Below, piece after piece: positions 1-11,116 of a DNA stretch of 64,000 bases. Made by a program: the position numbers and the translations under genes. The number at the start of each line of letters is the position of its first letter. Within the stretch, counting starts at the first letter, position 1. Source of the DNA: Cyclaneusma minus (taxonomy: Eukaryota > Ascomycota > Leotiomycetes > Marthamycetales > Marthamycetaceae); NCBI GenBank assembly GCA_037179335.1, contig JAKZHN010000034.1, positions 310,001 through 374,000 on the forward strand, read 5' to 3'. The notes beneath the pieces were generated by a model. It did no database searches and had not been told where the DNA came from. It worked only from the letters and a program-made list of their open reading frames with translations.

Positions 1-108
1 GACCCGTTACCCAGTGTCCCCCTGCAACCTCACAGAACAGACAGGTAGGTCTACCCTGACATTGGTGATCATCTGCTAATTTCTGCAGCGGGCGTCCAGA
101 ATGGACAA

Positions 109-557
109 ATGGTATGCGCGGGCATTCCTCAGCCGAGTCATAAAAATCAATTCTTCATTCTGCTCGTCGTCGTCAGCGTCCTCTACTGGATCGTCGTCGG
201 TCTACGATTTTTCGTTCGCATCCGCATCAGCAAAAGCTTTTGGTACGATGATTGGGTAATGGTCGTCGCATCGGTCTTGCAAATCGGCAGCGTCGCTGTC
301 CTTTTTCGTCAACTACACCTGGGCCTCGGAGATCACATTTGGAATCTTCCACATTTCAGTCCCGAGCGCATTCTCGAGCTCGACCATGTAAGTCATGACC
401 CTCTTGTGGTGTGGTAGTTGGTACAAAGAAAGCCCCAAGTTGACTGAGAACGTGTACAGCTCTATTACGCAGACACGCTATTCTACGTGATCGATCAAAA
501 TCTCATCAAGACATCACTCGTGTTCTTGTACATGCGAATCTTCTACCACAACATCTG
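109..557 (+). pseudogene. Truncated Pth11-type rhodopsin-domain (7TM) protein
   Basis: Two exons are visible: 109-387 and 460-557, joined in phase across a GT-AG intron of 72 nt (GTAAGT...ACAG). The translation starts with TM1 (FILLVVVSVLYWIVVGLRFF) and has the charged cluster and DDW that follow TM1 in the fungal rhodopsin-domain family. The second exon ends with the TM3-type 'KTSLVFLYMRIFYHN'. A GTAAG donor follows, but every continuation stops within about 20 codons and shows no TM4-TM7, so at least half of the usual ~350-400 residues is missing. Family role: fungal-specific seven-helix membrane proteins, some acting as surface sensors. I infer a 3'-truncated remnant next to repeat-rich DNA. 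Alternatively the remaining exons lie further off and I failed to join them. Confidence 0.6.
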
Positions 558-559
558 GT

Positions 560-1537
560 AAGAAGAAGTTCCGTGGTTGTGTGACACCTGCAGGCTCCAT
601 GGGCTGCAAGTGCACCAACTGCCGGTGGAAGACGACGTTTGCAGGAAATACATCTGTGCAGACAATTAGCAAGGGATGAGAGTAGGCTTTTCTGGCTTGG
701 TCTCTGGCTTCAGGAGGCGCGCACGAGGAGCGCGCACGTGACGTGCGAACTTGGTAGCATAACCCCGAAGCAAACAAAGGGATCGAGAACCGTCCTCCAG
801 GAGACAAGAGCGGAAAGCAGGAAGTGGATGGCAGGAAGCGAATGTGTGGAAGCGAAAAAAAAAGTGGTCGAGGGTGGTATATAGTTTGCAATCCGACGTT
901 GATTGGCACTCAGGAGTTTGGCACAACGGTACGGACGCTGGCTTGCAATTTGCAACTGCAAGCTGAGGCACTCTGCCCGAGTTCAACTCCTGTGTCGGTC
1001 CTGGCACCGCGGGCGAGTCCCTGACGCCAAAAAGCAAATTCCCCTGGTAAGGAATTTCTCCAAGCCCCCTCAGCTTACCACTGAGGGGGAAGGTTCTTAT
1101 TGCTTCACGTGGCTATTTTTTGGTCTATTTATTTCCCATTGTTTTTGCAGTTTTCGTGGAGAAGAGCATATATGTGTGGACATCTTTTTGCATCTTTTCG
1201 CAATTTTTTTGCGATTTTTTTCTGGAGGACGCTCTCGCTAGCGAGGCGCCAGTCTTCGCTGCAGCCTTCGCGCTTCGCTTCAATCTTGGCTCAGGGGCAG
1301 GGCCGTGACAGAGTGAGAAGACAAACATCTAGAAATGCAAAGTCCAAAGCTTCTTCCATTCGCAACCAAATCGTCGTCAAGTGCTACAAGTGCGACGAGT
1401 TTACCTTCTCCCCACAGAGTCTGTGCAAAGAATGACAAGTATTCAGAGAAGCCTGTCTTCGCACCTCCCACGACTTCACGGACGTGTGTATTACCCCCGG
1501 TTTTACGTTTCATATGACCTCAGGATCAGTTTGCTAA
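560..1537. other. Intergenic DNA, no gene recognised
   Basis: Several short overlapping open frames occur on both strands, but none has family resemblance, a signal peptide or splice-consistent extension. T-rich runs occur near 1110-1230. No RNA gene or repeat was recognised. Confidence 0.5.
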
Positions 1538-2593
1538 TTGTCTCTCCAGACATCCAACTCAACCCGTCTTCTTGCCATCATCTCCGGAGGTCGACACGAC
1601 AACGGCCACTTGGTCAGCGACCACCATTGGGACGATCAAGACAGAGAGAGCTTCTCGCAACCTGGCAATCGTCAATGCCAACACCGACCACTCCACCGCC
1701 GGAACCACCGACGAGATCCTAATCCGGCCCCTCTCCACCATTACATGTTCCACGAGCTGCGCAACGACCTCCACAGCATGGCCAAGACGAAATCTCTCGG
1801 TCCCAGTCACCCTGGCCAGGGTCCGTCCACAAGGTTCTCTGATCTCGTTCTTGGCGGCCTCAGTCCCGTTGCCCCTGGTACCTTTGTTGGTGCTAGGTGG
1901 CGGCGGTGCTCTCCCTGGCTTGACTTGAAGAGGATGGTAAAGGATGCCGACGAGAGCCTGAACGACAAGCGCGATAACCGCGACAACAACCTCGACCAAG
2001 ACCGATCAAGCCACGCTAGAAGGTCTCCAACCTCTTTGAGTCGACGCACCTCTCGCAAACCTTCCACTCCCAAACACCCAAAGGTCATAAATACCGTGGA
2101 ATCTGACGCTGAAGATGACTCCGACAACCCCCCCACGACAAAACCAGCCATGAGCAGAAGATCCAGGGGTGACCGTGGGCCAGAAAAGCACGACCATGCT
2201 GACTGTTTCGAAATGTATGCCCCTGGCTCCAACTTCCTTGGCAACAAATCTATCGTCAACATCAGCCACTCCACCGCCGGAACCGCCGGAACCGCCGACG
2301 AGATCCCCGCCTCCCACTCTCCATCATTACCCCCGACGAATACGAACCTGACACCATCCGCCTTCGTTTCCCCTAGGGTTTTGCCGATCCATACAACGTG
2401 CACCACCTTACCTCAAATTGAAGAAGAGGGCATTCGCTCGTCTTCAGGCGATGACGTTGGCGATACTGAGACTGAGTCTGCTGGCAATGGCGACGAGAAT
2501 GCCGAGGGCTCTAGCTTCAACCTCCAAAACAACGCCTCGCCCTCAGCTGCCAGCTACTTCCGTTTCAAAATTGCGCTCAACTCTCAGTTTTAG
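1538..2593 (+). CDS. Hypothetical low-complexity protein (doubtful gene)
   Basis: An open frame of 351 codons, rich in Ser, Arg, Asp, Thr and Pro. The second half (about residues 130-350) reads more like real protein, with acidic and basic patches and an E-E-E/D-rich tail; the first half is less convincing. The peptide 'KSIVNISHSTAGTAGTADEI' (about residues 237-256) has a near copy, 'LAIVNANTDHSTAGTTDEI', encoded near 1661-1717 in a different frame of the same strand. The gene may therefore be spliced from two frames, or a duplicated segment may have drifted. No known domain was recognised. The start is simply the first ATG of the frame. Confidence 0.3.
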   Translation: MSLQTSNSTRLLAIISGGRHDNGHLVSDHHWDDQDRESFSQPGNRQCQHRPLHRRNHRRDPNPAPLHHYMFHELRNDLHSMAKTKSLGPSHPGQGPSTRFSDLVLGGLSPVAPGTFVGARWRRCSPWLDLKRMVKDADESLNDKRDNRDNNLDQDRSSHARRSPTSLSRRTSRKPSTPKHPKVINTVESDAEDDSDNPPTTKPAMSRRSRGDRGPEKHDHADCFEMYAPGSNFLGNKSIVNISHSTAGTAGTADEIPASHSPSLPPTNTNLTPSAFVSPRVLPIHTTCTTLPQIEEEGIRSSSGDDVGDTETESAGNGDENAEGSSFNLQNNASPSAASYFRFKIALNSQF

Positions 2594-4220
2594 ACGCCAG
2601 CGCATGCCTTCTGACTACAGCACGGCATCCCGACTAGGTACAGCATGGCATTTTGACTACAACAAGGAGTCCTGACGACGCTCTCGAGTGTCTTGTACAC
2701 CGGCTTCAGTGCATATTACCTAAAGTTTCAGCCCATCGATGGACCCTTACCGCAACCAAGGTCTCGTCAACGGCAATGCTATCCACCTAGGCACCTCAAA
2801 TGGGTAGTTTGATGATGGGCAGAATAGGGCATAAACGAGGGGTACGACCCTGCGCTACAGACCAACTAGGGGCTGAGATGGTCTATATAGTTCGACAAAT
2901 ATACGTGACTGTTTGCTCCTCAGATTCTACCAACCCCCTGAGGCGTCTTTGTCGCAGTCCTAAGCAGTTTGTCGGTCCTACAAAACATCCCCTCCCTCAC
3001 AGGGTTCAGCGTACTACGGTGTCGTGGAGGAGACAAGGTCAGAAAACTTTTTGGGTTCCCTTTATAGCAATGATGACATCGACGCGAGATTCACAAGCGC
3101 AGACTAAGCTCAGACCAGTGTCAAGCGAAACAGCGCTAAAGGAGGTGAAGTCAAAAGGAGAAGAGTCAGTCGCTTGTCTTGAATCTGGTTCCTCATGAGT
3201 ATCTTGCCCGAGGAGCATCGTACTGAGAAAGAGAATTTCGAGCGCCGCCGCAAATAGCAGAAGACCACATGGCCCAAGCAGCGTGGAACTAGGCGACAAG
3301 GCGCAAGACCATCACGTGTACTACTGGCTCGCAACATAGGCGTCACCGATCTCATCAGTACCAATCTGCCAGCACCCTCCCAGCTTCTCAGTGTGACTCC
3401 CAGCGGCGAGGTTCTCCACTTACTACAGCCTCCACCTCATTTGTCCAGCAGGCTCAGACACTACCTTTGCGGGCCATTGTACCACGTACGCTTCGTCTTG
3501 GCCCCAAGCCATCGTAGTCAGTAGTTCCTGTCGGCCCAATTTTCTACCTCATCTGCATAGGTACTGAATCTTCACTTCCAAAGCCACCCTCAATCTACCG
3601 AAAACCGATCCATGCTCCACCGTCGCCGTGGATGTCATGAAAGTCGCATATGATCCTGATGACCCAAATGATGTTGCTCTACCGCTCGGGCCAGAAACCT
3701 TCATGCGTCGGAAGGTGATCGTTATGGGTGGAGAGAGGAGACGAAGCAGGACGACTTGTTGGGTTCCTTTATAGGAAGAGGAATGCTGTGGGCGGAGACA
3801 CCGAGACTCAGAGACTCGCTTAAGCCCAGACTGGTCCTAAGCGAAACAGTGTGGAAGGACCTACCTAAGTTGAAGGAGAGAGATGTGAAGGAGAGAGATT
3901 TGGAGAAGCGAGGTTTGGAGGCGAGGGAGGCGGAGGAGCCCCAGGCGAGGGAGGCAAAGGCGAAGGAGGCGAAGGAAATCGCAAGCAGATACCCTGTAAA
4001 TTTGAGGCTTCGAGAGTCAGCAGTTGATCGTGCTCTTCTCAGAACTTCGGAGAGCTCGGTCGCTCCGAATCGATACGGAGAGGGCGTCATGAAAGACCGG
4101 AGACTACGTACTTATCCAGGGTCTCAAGGAGCAGAATGACATCCAGAAGACACGGCTAGTCGCTGACATATCGCGGAGAATCTGACGTGTCGAGAGGGGC
4201 ACGAGCTAGCAACTTCGTCC

Positions 4221-4398
4221 GTCACGTGATATTCCTGGAGTTTTGTCGCACATCGATGAACAAGTTATGTCGTTACAATACGCCAAAGGTAGGTACTAGA
4301 ATACGCCAAAGGTAGGTAGGTACCTACATGGGCAGCATACATGTAGTACCTCAATTTGTTCGTCGATGTGCGACAAAACTCCAGGGATATCACGTGAC
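4221..4398. mobile_element. 178 bp inverted-repeat element (MITE-like hairpin)
   Basis: Two 43 bp arms (4221-4263 and 4356-4398) are inverted copies with two mismatches. Each starts with GTCACGTGAT and includes TTTTGTCGCACATCGA. The ~92 bp centre holds a direct repeat, AATACGCCAAAGGTAGGTA, twice (from about 4276). The arm core is the same motif that forms the array at 47-48 kb, and another copy in direct orientation follows at about 4411-4429. No clear target-site duplication was found, so mobility is inferred from structure only. Confidence 0.55.
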
Positions 4399-6059
4399 CC
4401 TGAGCGCACCAGAAGTTTTGTTGCATGTCGACCCTGGAATGATGCAGCCCCCAAATAGCCTGTAGAGCACTGAATGACGGTACCTCACGCGTTCGTGTGA
4501 AGTGAATGCCAGTCACGACATTCGTTCTGTCAACAGGTCGTGGCTGTGCACAACATCGTCGTCAGAGCCTCCCGAGGCTGGGCATGGTACTGCCAGGTCC
4601 AGCTTCGTCAACCGACTTTTGTGCAGCGCACTGTATTGTAACTGTTGAGGCTCGTATGGTTTCGTAATCGCTTGCCTGGAGTTTGTTAAGCGAAGTCGTC
4701 GTGTGAAGTTGTTGAGTGAAGCTCATTGAACAAATTTGTAAGAGCATGGAGAAGTAGGTATCGACAGTAATCGTGGATGGGGTTTTCAAAACCACAATCC
4801 CAACTACAAAACTCACCATACTTCGCTCTCGCTCCCTTTCCAGAGATGTAGAGACGACCGAGCAGGCCGCCCTTTTCAGTCGGGTTCACCTCGCATTTCC
4901 CAGAGCAAACATCAATCGGCAGGAAGGCTGGATGATGGATCGATCTCTGGCGCCAGCTTGTTGGCGATGCAAAGGCTGATGCTTATCGGGAAGGCGAAGC
5001 CACCACAGCAGTCAAGTCGGACGCGCATCGTGGGAGGCGTTTGGAGAGGAGAAAGCCGGAGGGCTTCTTGAGTTTCTTTTATGGAACATAGATACAGCGA
5101 AGGCGTTGGCGCGAGATGCACAGAGTTAGCCAAACCCAGACTGGCGTTATTGTTAAGTGAAGCGACGCTAGAGGTCACAGGTGATGAAGCTTGCGTAAAG
5201 AAAAAGAGTTGAGGGGGGACGGATCTGAATGAAGTGGATCTGGTGGAGATGAGTATAAAGAGACGGAGGTGAAGGAAATAGCACGAGGTACAAACAGAAA
5301 TCCTACCTAAGCGAGTGAGTGAATGAGGCCACAGTACCTAGGTTAGTAGGGCTCTAAAGACCAAGCACAGCCATAGGCTTCCAAGTCGACTCTGCCTGGA
5401 TATAAAACGTGCCCAGCATTCCTTTTCTCTCCTCTTCTTTTCTTTTCCCAACGAACGCGAAGCCAAGAAACGCAGTGCAGTCTGCCCTGAACTCCTCAAA
5501 CTGCTCTCACTCCACCAAGACGTCGCTCTAGCCGGTCAAAGCCGAGCGGCTCCAGTACCTCTGGGTCTCTTGGTAGCTCGTGCAGATATCCGCATCTGGG
5601 GATGCCCGTGTGCTTGCATTGTCCTCTCTGGAGACAATGCATGCAGTAAATCACCTCAGGCCAAACGGGCTCTACGGCTGTATCAGGACTTCCGTAAACA
5701 GTGCGTCACGGGGCATTCGATTGTAGACCTGGAGGTGGGTGTTGATCTTGCACCCACGTGGCTTGTGGGATTGTTGAGTCTGATCTCTGGAAAGTGACGT
5801 CTGACCTTGTCGAGTAGGAAGTCAATATCCTGAGGTCGTACCCCTTTGGAGGGAATGGGCAGTTTTCGAGCTTCGTCGACTGAATTTTATGCAGCCATCT
5901 ACCCCTAGCACTGGAGCTGTTGCGGCTTGTGCGGCTTCGTTTGTTGCTTGCTTAGAGCAAGCAGAGTCGCTAAGCGATGCTGTCGAAGGCGTCAAATAAA
6001 TGTGGAGCATGACGCTGTCGAGTGGCGATGTGATGGCGTGAAATGGTGTATCATTTTTA

Positions 6060-6095
6060 GCGAGAGGAAGCGAGAGGAAGCGAGAGGAAGCGAGT
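6060..6095 (+). repeat. Short tandem repeat, AGCGAGAGGA unit, three copies
   Basis: The unit GCGAGAGGAA is repeated three times in a row and ends in GCGAG. It lies just after a degenerate piece of the larger repeat family. Confidence 0.7.
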
Positions 6096-8068
6096 GAATC
6101 GAATACTAAAGGCTCCGAGATCCTCCCAGAAACGTCCAAGTTTGTTCTCACAGATACACAAGCACCCCATCTACTGTCAAGACATTTGTGTTGTACTCGA
6201 CGAGGCAACTGCTCAAGATAGAGGTACGTGCCGTCTGTGCATCGCTGAAAAAATCCCTGTTTCAGGAAACGGGATTGTAACCAGTCAGACGGCCTTCCGA
6301 TCGCACAATCCATAAAGGCCCTCCTTCTTCCTCGTGAACTTATCCACGAGAAGATTTGCCGTGATTGGGATGTATCCTGAGTTGAGCTCCTGCTGGGTCT
6401 CAAGCACGATCAGAAGCACCGAGCTCAGCATCTATCCCGTCTCGGCCATTCTTTTGATCAACAGGTCGCAGTAGGACGCAACGTCGTCACCAGAGCTGTC
6501 CGAGGGTACTGACTCCGGCTGGTGCTGGACATGCTCGCAGCTTCGTTGACTGGCTTCTTTGTGGAGACAAAGCTGGGAGGTCTGTCGGTATTTCTTATAG
6601 GTAGAGACAGGAGCAGTGATGGCGTTGAGGCGAGATAGACAGACTTAGCCTGGAGCGAAGAGTGGTGTTAGCGAAGTAATTTTTTTTAGAAAAAAACAGT
6701 TGAAGGAGATAGGGTTAAAGACAAGTAGTGGCCGGACCTAAGGTGGTCACCAGAGCTGCCCGAGGTTGCGTACAGAGCTAGGGCTGGAAATGGCAGTGCC
6801 AGGAACAGCTTTGTCGACTGACCTTTCTGGGTATCATCCGCATCTTCGTCGTCCAAGATCACAATGGGCTTTCCCAAAGTAACGGGTTACTGTAGTCGGA
6901 GTCCCATCTCTGGAGCGAGAAGATAGAGGGGGCTGGTCATGCTTGCAGCTTCGTTGACTGACTGGCTTGTCTGAGGAGACAAACCCGGGAGGTCTGCTGG
7001 TCTCTTCCAAAGAAACAGGAGAATCATAGAGGCTGAGGCGAGACACAGACGCAGCCTAAGCGAGGATTAGCTCGATCCGAGACGAAGCTAGAGAATCAGG
7101 TGGAAGCGGTGGTTCAGACCCTCGCCTCAGCCTTAGCGTAGACCGAGGCTGGTTTTGGCAATCTCTCTAGTGAGACCAATAAGTACCATATATTACAACT
7201 CTTCTGCGTCTCAAAGGCTACGCTTCAAAGCCAACCGACACCTCTGCCACGGAGTCTGCCTCAAGAGAAGACTATACGATAGTCCAGAACACAGGGCCAT
7301 TTGGGAGGGCCTTGAGGAGAAATCCCTTACGAGCGCACCAGAGCCTTGCTCAAAACCCTGATCAACGATGACGATTGTGGTCGTGGGTCTGCTTTGGAGG
7401 CATCTTGACCAAAGTAGTGAGGTCGCAGTTGATCACACCGTCGTCACCATAACTGCCCGAGGGCATAGACGGGGCAGTGCATGCTCGCAGCTTCGTTGAC
7501 TGGCTTGTCTGAGGAGAGAAAGCCGGATGGACTATTGTCTCTTTTAAAGTAGGAGGAGCAACGATGGCGTTGAGGCGAGACGCACAAATTCGCTTGAGCC
7601 CAGACTAGCATTAAGCGAAACAGCGCTAAAGGAAATAGCTGACGACAATGGATTTGAAGGGGATGGAAGTGAGAAAGATGGAGGTGAAGGAGATGGAGAT
7701 GAAGGATAAGCATTATTCACAACCAGAAACCTGAAATTTGGGTGAACGAAGCCGCAGCTTGTAGCGCTTGAAGGACTAAGCACACTGAGATATGTTTGTC
7801 GAACTGTCCAAGAAGCTGCTGGAAAGCCTGCGGTCGATAACTTCACTTCACAAACACTTGGCATGAAGGTGACGTTCACGGACTGTATATGTAAGTGTAA
7901 TGGCACTTGGTTGTCAGTCAAACTTCGACTGATGATTGGATAGCTTCTTGATCCTCCAAGTAAGGCGCAGTGAACGCGGTGAAGCCAGGCAAATCATGCT
8001 CAGTAAAAAGCCAAAAGCAGACCAACAGCACTACAGCAAACGCTTGATTTGCTCAAAGCCCCAACTTG

Positions 8069-9108
8069 CTAGTCCACCCACCGTTGCTGCTCCCTGTCAT
8101 AGCCAATAGCCTTCAGATCCACATTGAGTGACCTGAGCATCATAGACATCGTGAACTCCTGCATAATGTCAGTAACAAGACGGGAACAACTGCAATCATC
8201 CAAACATACATCATCTGGCTCATCATCCTCTATAGCAGCATTTCCCTCACGCTGAGCTTTCTCGTTCTCAGTCTCAGGATCTATGTCGTACTCAGCATAA
8301 AGGTCCCTCTTCTCGCCATTGTAATTCTCCGCATCCTCTTCGTCAGAAGTAGTTTTGGTCGGCTCCTCATCAAAGCCCCTTTGAAACTCCATCTGATCTT
8401 CCAACTTCCGCTTCTGCATTTCCTTGAAAGCCGCCGGACCACCCATCCTAATCATCATCTCAGTCAGTATATGTAGCTCAGTCGCAACACCCCACTCGAA
8501 ACCAACACCGCAAGCAAGAGCAGAGCAAATCCCTACCTATTAACCCGATCACTAACCCCCCCAAACAGCTCCTCGGCCGCCGTCCTACTCGCGCCTCTCC
8601 ACCTCCCAATCAATTCCACCAACTCTGCATCCGTCTCCTGCCCCGGCCTCTTCCTCTCACTATCGACTTCAATCTTCTTCGCCTGCTCAACGGTCTCCAA
8701 TTCCTGTTTCAACTCCCTCATTTGCTTCTCAAACGCTTTTTGCTTTTTAAGAAGTGGTCCGATGTGTGGATGTTGTAAGAGAGATGCGGTGGACATGGGT
8801 GAGGAGAAGCCTTTCTTAGGTGATTTCTTGGGTGAGGTGCGGGGAGAGCGGCCGAGGAGGGAGGGCGTTTTGGGGAGGCTGGTTATGGAGGCATTGCGGG
8901 AGGAGAGGGCGGCGGGAATAGCGGGCGTCTTGAAGTCGTGGGTGGAGCTGCCGCTGGCTTTGGCGGAAGGGGTGGTGGGAGCTTCGTTCTCATCTCTGGG
9001 GCCTGGAGAGGCGTCGGATTCGGCTTTCTTGAATGGGGAGCGGAAGGGCTTTGAGAGCGCGGAGTTCGCAGCCTCGACGCGTCGGCGCTTGGCTGCTGGC
9101 GTGTTCAT
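8069..9108 (-). CDS. sfr1: Swi5-dependent recombination repair protein 1 (Sfr1/Mei5 family)
   Basis: Three exons: about 9108-8536, 8447-8210 and 8158-8069, giving about 299 residues. The first intron (about 88 nt) restores the family signature across the junction, 'AAEELFGGVSDRVNRMGG'. The second (51 nt, GTATGT...GCAG) is in frame, so it could be missed by a predictor; removing it yields 'DDEFTMSMMLRSLNVDLK', the conserved C-terminal motif. Residues 1-115 are a disordered Ser/Pro/Lys-rich region. A coiled coil follows ('LLKKQKAFEKQMRELKQELE'), then the conserved C-terminal domain. Known role: with Swi5 it stimulates Rad51/Dmc1 strand exchange in the nucleus. The gene lies about 460 bp from the WD40 gene, in divergent orientation. 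Exon coordinates may be off by one base. Confidence 0.85.
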
Positions 9109-9565
9109 GGTGACTGAGAGGTTAGTGCTGTCGATGGTGAGTTGGTGATCAATGGTGTGCGAGAGAGCTTTGCTTGGTGGTTGAAGCAGAGGTGGGGTGA
9201 GGTGCGATTAAGCTGCGGGAGCTTGCCTCAACGCCAAGATTCCAGATGGTCCGTGCTTTCGCGAGGAGGAAGACAAGAGAACCCAAGTGATCTTGTCAAT
9301 TAAACTCATGCTTCACCACTTGAATTAATCCTCGACATTTCTTTCAGCAAGCCATTTCCTCAGATTTGTGGTTAAAGCGCAAGTGTTCTCTCCCGAAGAA
9401 CCATCATCCCAGATATCTGGTACGGCGAACCTGACCACCAGAAAAAAAATCCCCACCAGAAGGAAAACCTCGAAACTCGTCCACTACTCTGCCTCATTCT
9501 CGACATCGAGTTCAAACACATTCTCGCAGTCATCGAGACTCGGTTCTTCAAACCCAAAATCTAAA

Positions 9566-11116
9566 ATGTACACACTCGACGAGCTCAGCGCCTTCAAGAT
9601 CCAGCAACCAGCAGACACCTACATCTACGACATAGCCAGCGTTGGCAGCTCGCTCGCTACAATCTCCAGTGATGGCCGCTTGAGACTTCTGGACCCGTTG
9701 GCACTGGATATGAGACCGATGAGCGAGATCAGGACACTGCATTCGGATATTACTAGTTTGAAGGTTCCCGAGGGACAGGAGAATGTGGTTTGTACGGCGG
9801 GGAGGGATGGGTGGGTTCTCATGTGGGATGTGAGGACGGGGCAGAGGATTGGTGCGGTTGCTAGTGGTAGGTTTGGATTTTCATTTTAATGAGATTTTGG
9901 CGTTGCGGCACTGCGGTTTTCTTCTACGCAAAATGTCGGGATGAAGATTATTTCGTATTGGGGTAGTGCTGGATCCCAGTTTATTGGTTTTTCCGTTCCG
10001 AGGGTTCGGACAATTCCTCTCTTATGTCCAGGATCCATGGAGGATGTTGAACGGTGATGTTGGATACTCGGGACCACTACTGTGGGGATCTGGAAATGCA
10101 GGATCGAGCAAGTGCGGATTGTCATGTTGCCGGATTTTTGCCCTGTCTTCCTGGTTTTCCGGGAAAGATCGCGAAAACCTCATGCGTCGTTGTCCATGCA
10201 TCAGCTGACCTCTCCACAGAACAGAGCGTGCCAATACTGAGTTTGGCTTGTTCATCCGCCTCCAACTCCATAGCCGCAGGCACCGAACTAGCAAATTACC
10301 AAGCATCCGTCCTCATATGGTTTGCTTAGCCATCTCCTTCCCCTTTTTCAAGCACTAACAAACCTGCTAGGGACACAAGGAATCTCTCGGCTCCCCGAGT
10401 TCAATACATCGAATCACACAGCGACGACGTAACAGAAGTACTTGCCCCAGCCCCCTATCCATACACCCAACCACCCCATCAAAAAGCATCCTGACATCCC
10501 ACACAGCTACAATACCACCCCCTAGACGCTACCATCCTCCTCTCTGGCTCCACCGACGGCCTCATAAACCTCTACAACACGACCATAACCCTCGAAGAAG
10601 ACGCGCTCCACCAAACCCTCAACCACGGCTCCTCGATCCACCACGCCGGCTTCCTCTCCTCCACCGGCCTCTCCATCTTCGGCCTCTCCCACGACGAAAC
10701 CTTCTCCATCTATCCCACACTCACCGACCCCGACCCTGATGCCGAACTACCCGATCCACAAGTATTTGGCGATTTGCGTGAAGTTTTGGGATGCGAGTAT
10801 GTGATTAATGTGCTGAGGAGACCGGATGGGGGTGCGGTGGTGGGCACGGGGAGTCATAGTGGGGGGAAGATGGAATTCGTGCAATTGAGAAGGGAGGGAG
10901 AAGGGGAGTTGAGTTGGAGGTTTGAGGGTGAGGAGAGGGTGGGGTTGGTGGGGGCGCATGGGGAGGAGATCGTGAGGAGCTTTTGCTTTTTGGACCAGGT
11001 ATGTGTTGCAGTGTATGTCGTGTTTGACATAATACGGTTACTGACGGGGTGATTAGCATAAGATGGTTTTGAGTTGTGGTGAGGATGGACAGGTGAAGGC
11101 TTGGGGAAGTGGTTAG
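9566..11116 (+). CDS. WD40-repeat protein, WDR89-like
   Basis: Five exons in phase: 9566-9866, 10220-10319, 10371-10437, 10507-10998 and 11057-11116 (339 residues). WD blades are visible: 'ISSDGRLRLLDPLALD', 'VCTAGRDGWVLMWDVRTG', 'LIWDTRN', 'DDVTELQYHP', 'LLSGSTDGLINLYN' and C-terminal 'VLSCGEDGQVKAWG'. The order, the length and the 'D-D-V-T-E-L-Q-x-H-P' block match the WDR89-type proteins of fungi, whose molecular role is poorly known. I chose the ATG at 9566 because the upstream in-frame ATG (9368) adds a Ser/Thr-rich leader unlike a beta-propeller. Intron 1 is unusually long (353 nt) beside the others (51-69 nt). Intron 2 uses a GTTTGC donor. Confidence 0.75.

Larger units (their letters stand above)
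2985..7650 (+). repeat. Dispersed ~200 bp degenerate repeat family, about seven copies
   Basis: Recognisable copies lie near 3000-3170, 3725-3870, 4520-4620 (only the 5' part), 5036-5185, 6440-6690, 6730-7050 and 7400-7650, all in the same orientation. Shared blocks in order are: CAACAGGTCGCAG, CGTCGTCACCAGAGCTGCCC, CTCGCAGCTTCGTTGACTGG, GGAGACAAAGCCGGGAGG, CTCTTTTATAGG, ATGGCGTTGAGGCGAGA and AAGCGAAACAGCGCTAAAGG. Several copies keep the same plus-strand peptide, such as 'MLAASLTGLSEE' and 'PRLALSETALKEI', but stops differ between copies. That pattern suggests decayed coding repeats or fragments of one mobile or duplicated gene. Confidence 0.7.
2594..8068. other. Gene-poor, repeat-rich stretch
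   Basis: No intact gene was recognised over about 5.5 kb. It holds the ~200 bp repeat family, an inverted-repeat element and a short tandem repeat described separately. A TATAAAA at about 5401 followed by a CT-rich run (5416-5450) resembles a fungal core promoter, but the frame after it (5570-5797) is not convincing. A hairpin of about 9-10 bp per arm (TGCATTGTC / GACAATGCA) lies near 5616-5644. Confidence 0.5.

Noticed and set aside
5570..5797. 75-codon frame behind a TATAAAA box and CT-rich leader
   Set aside because: The promoter-like sequence is suggestive, but the peptide has no coding character and no splice continuation was found.
5822..6403. 193-codon minus-strand frame
   Set aside because: It runs through degenerate repeat DNA, with no domain and no conserved frame between repeat copies.
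8762..9148. 128-codon plus-strand frame
   Set aside because: Antisense to the first exon of sfr1.
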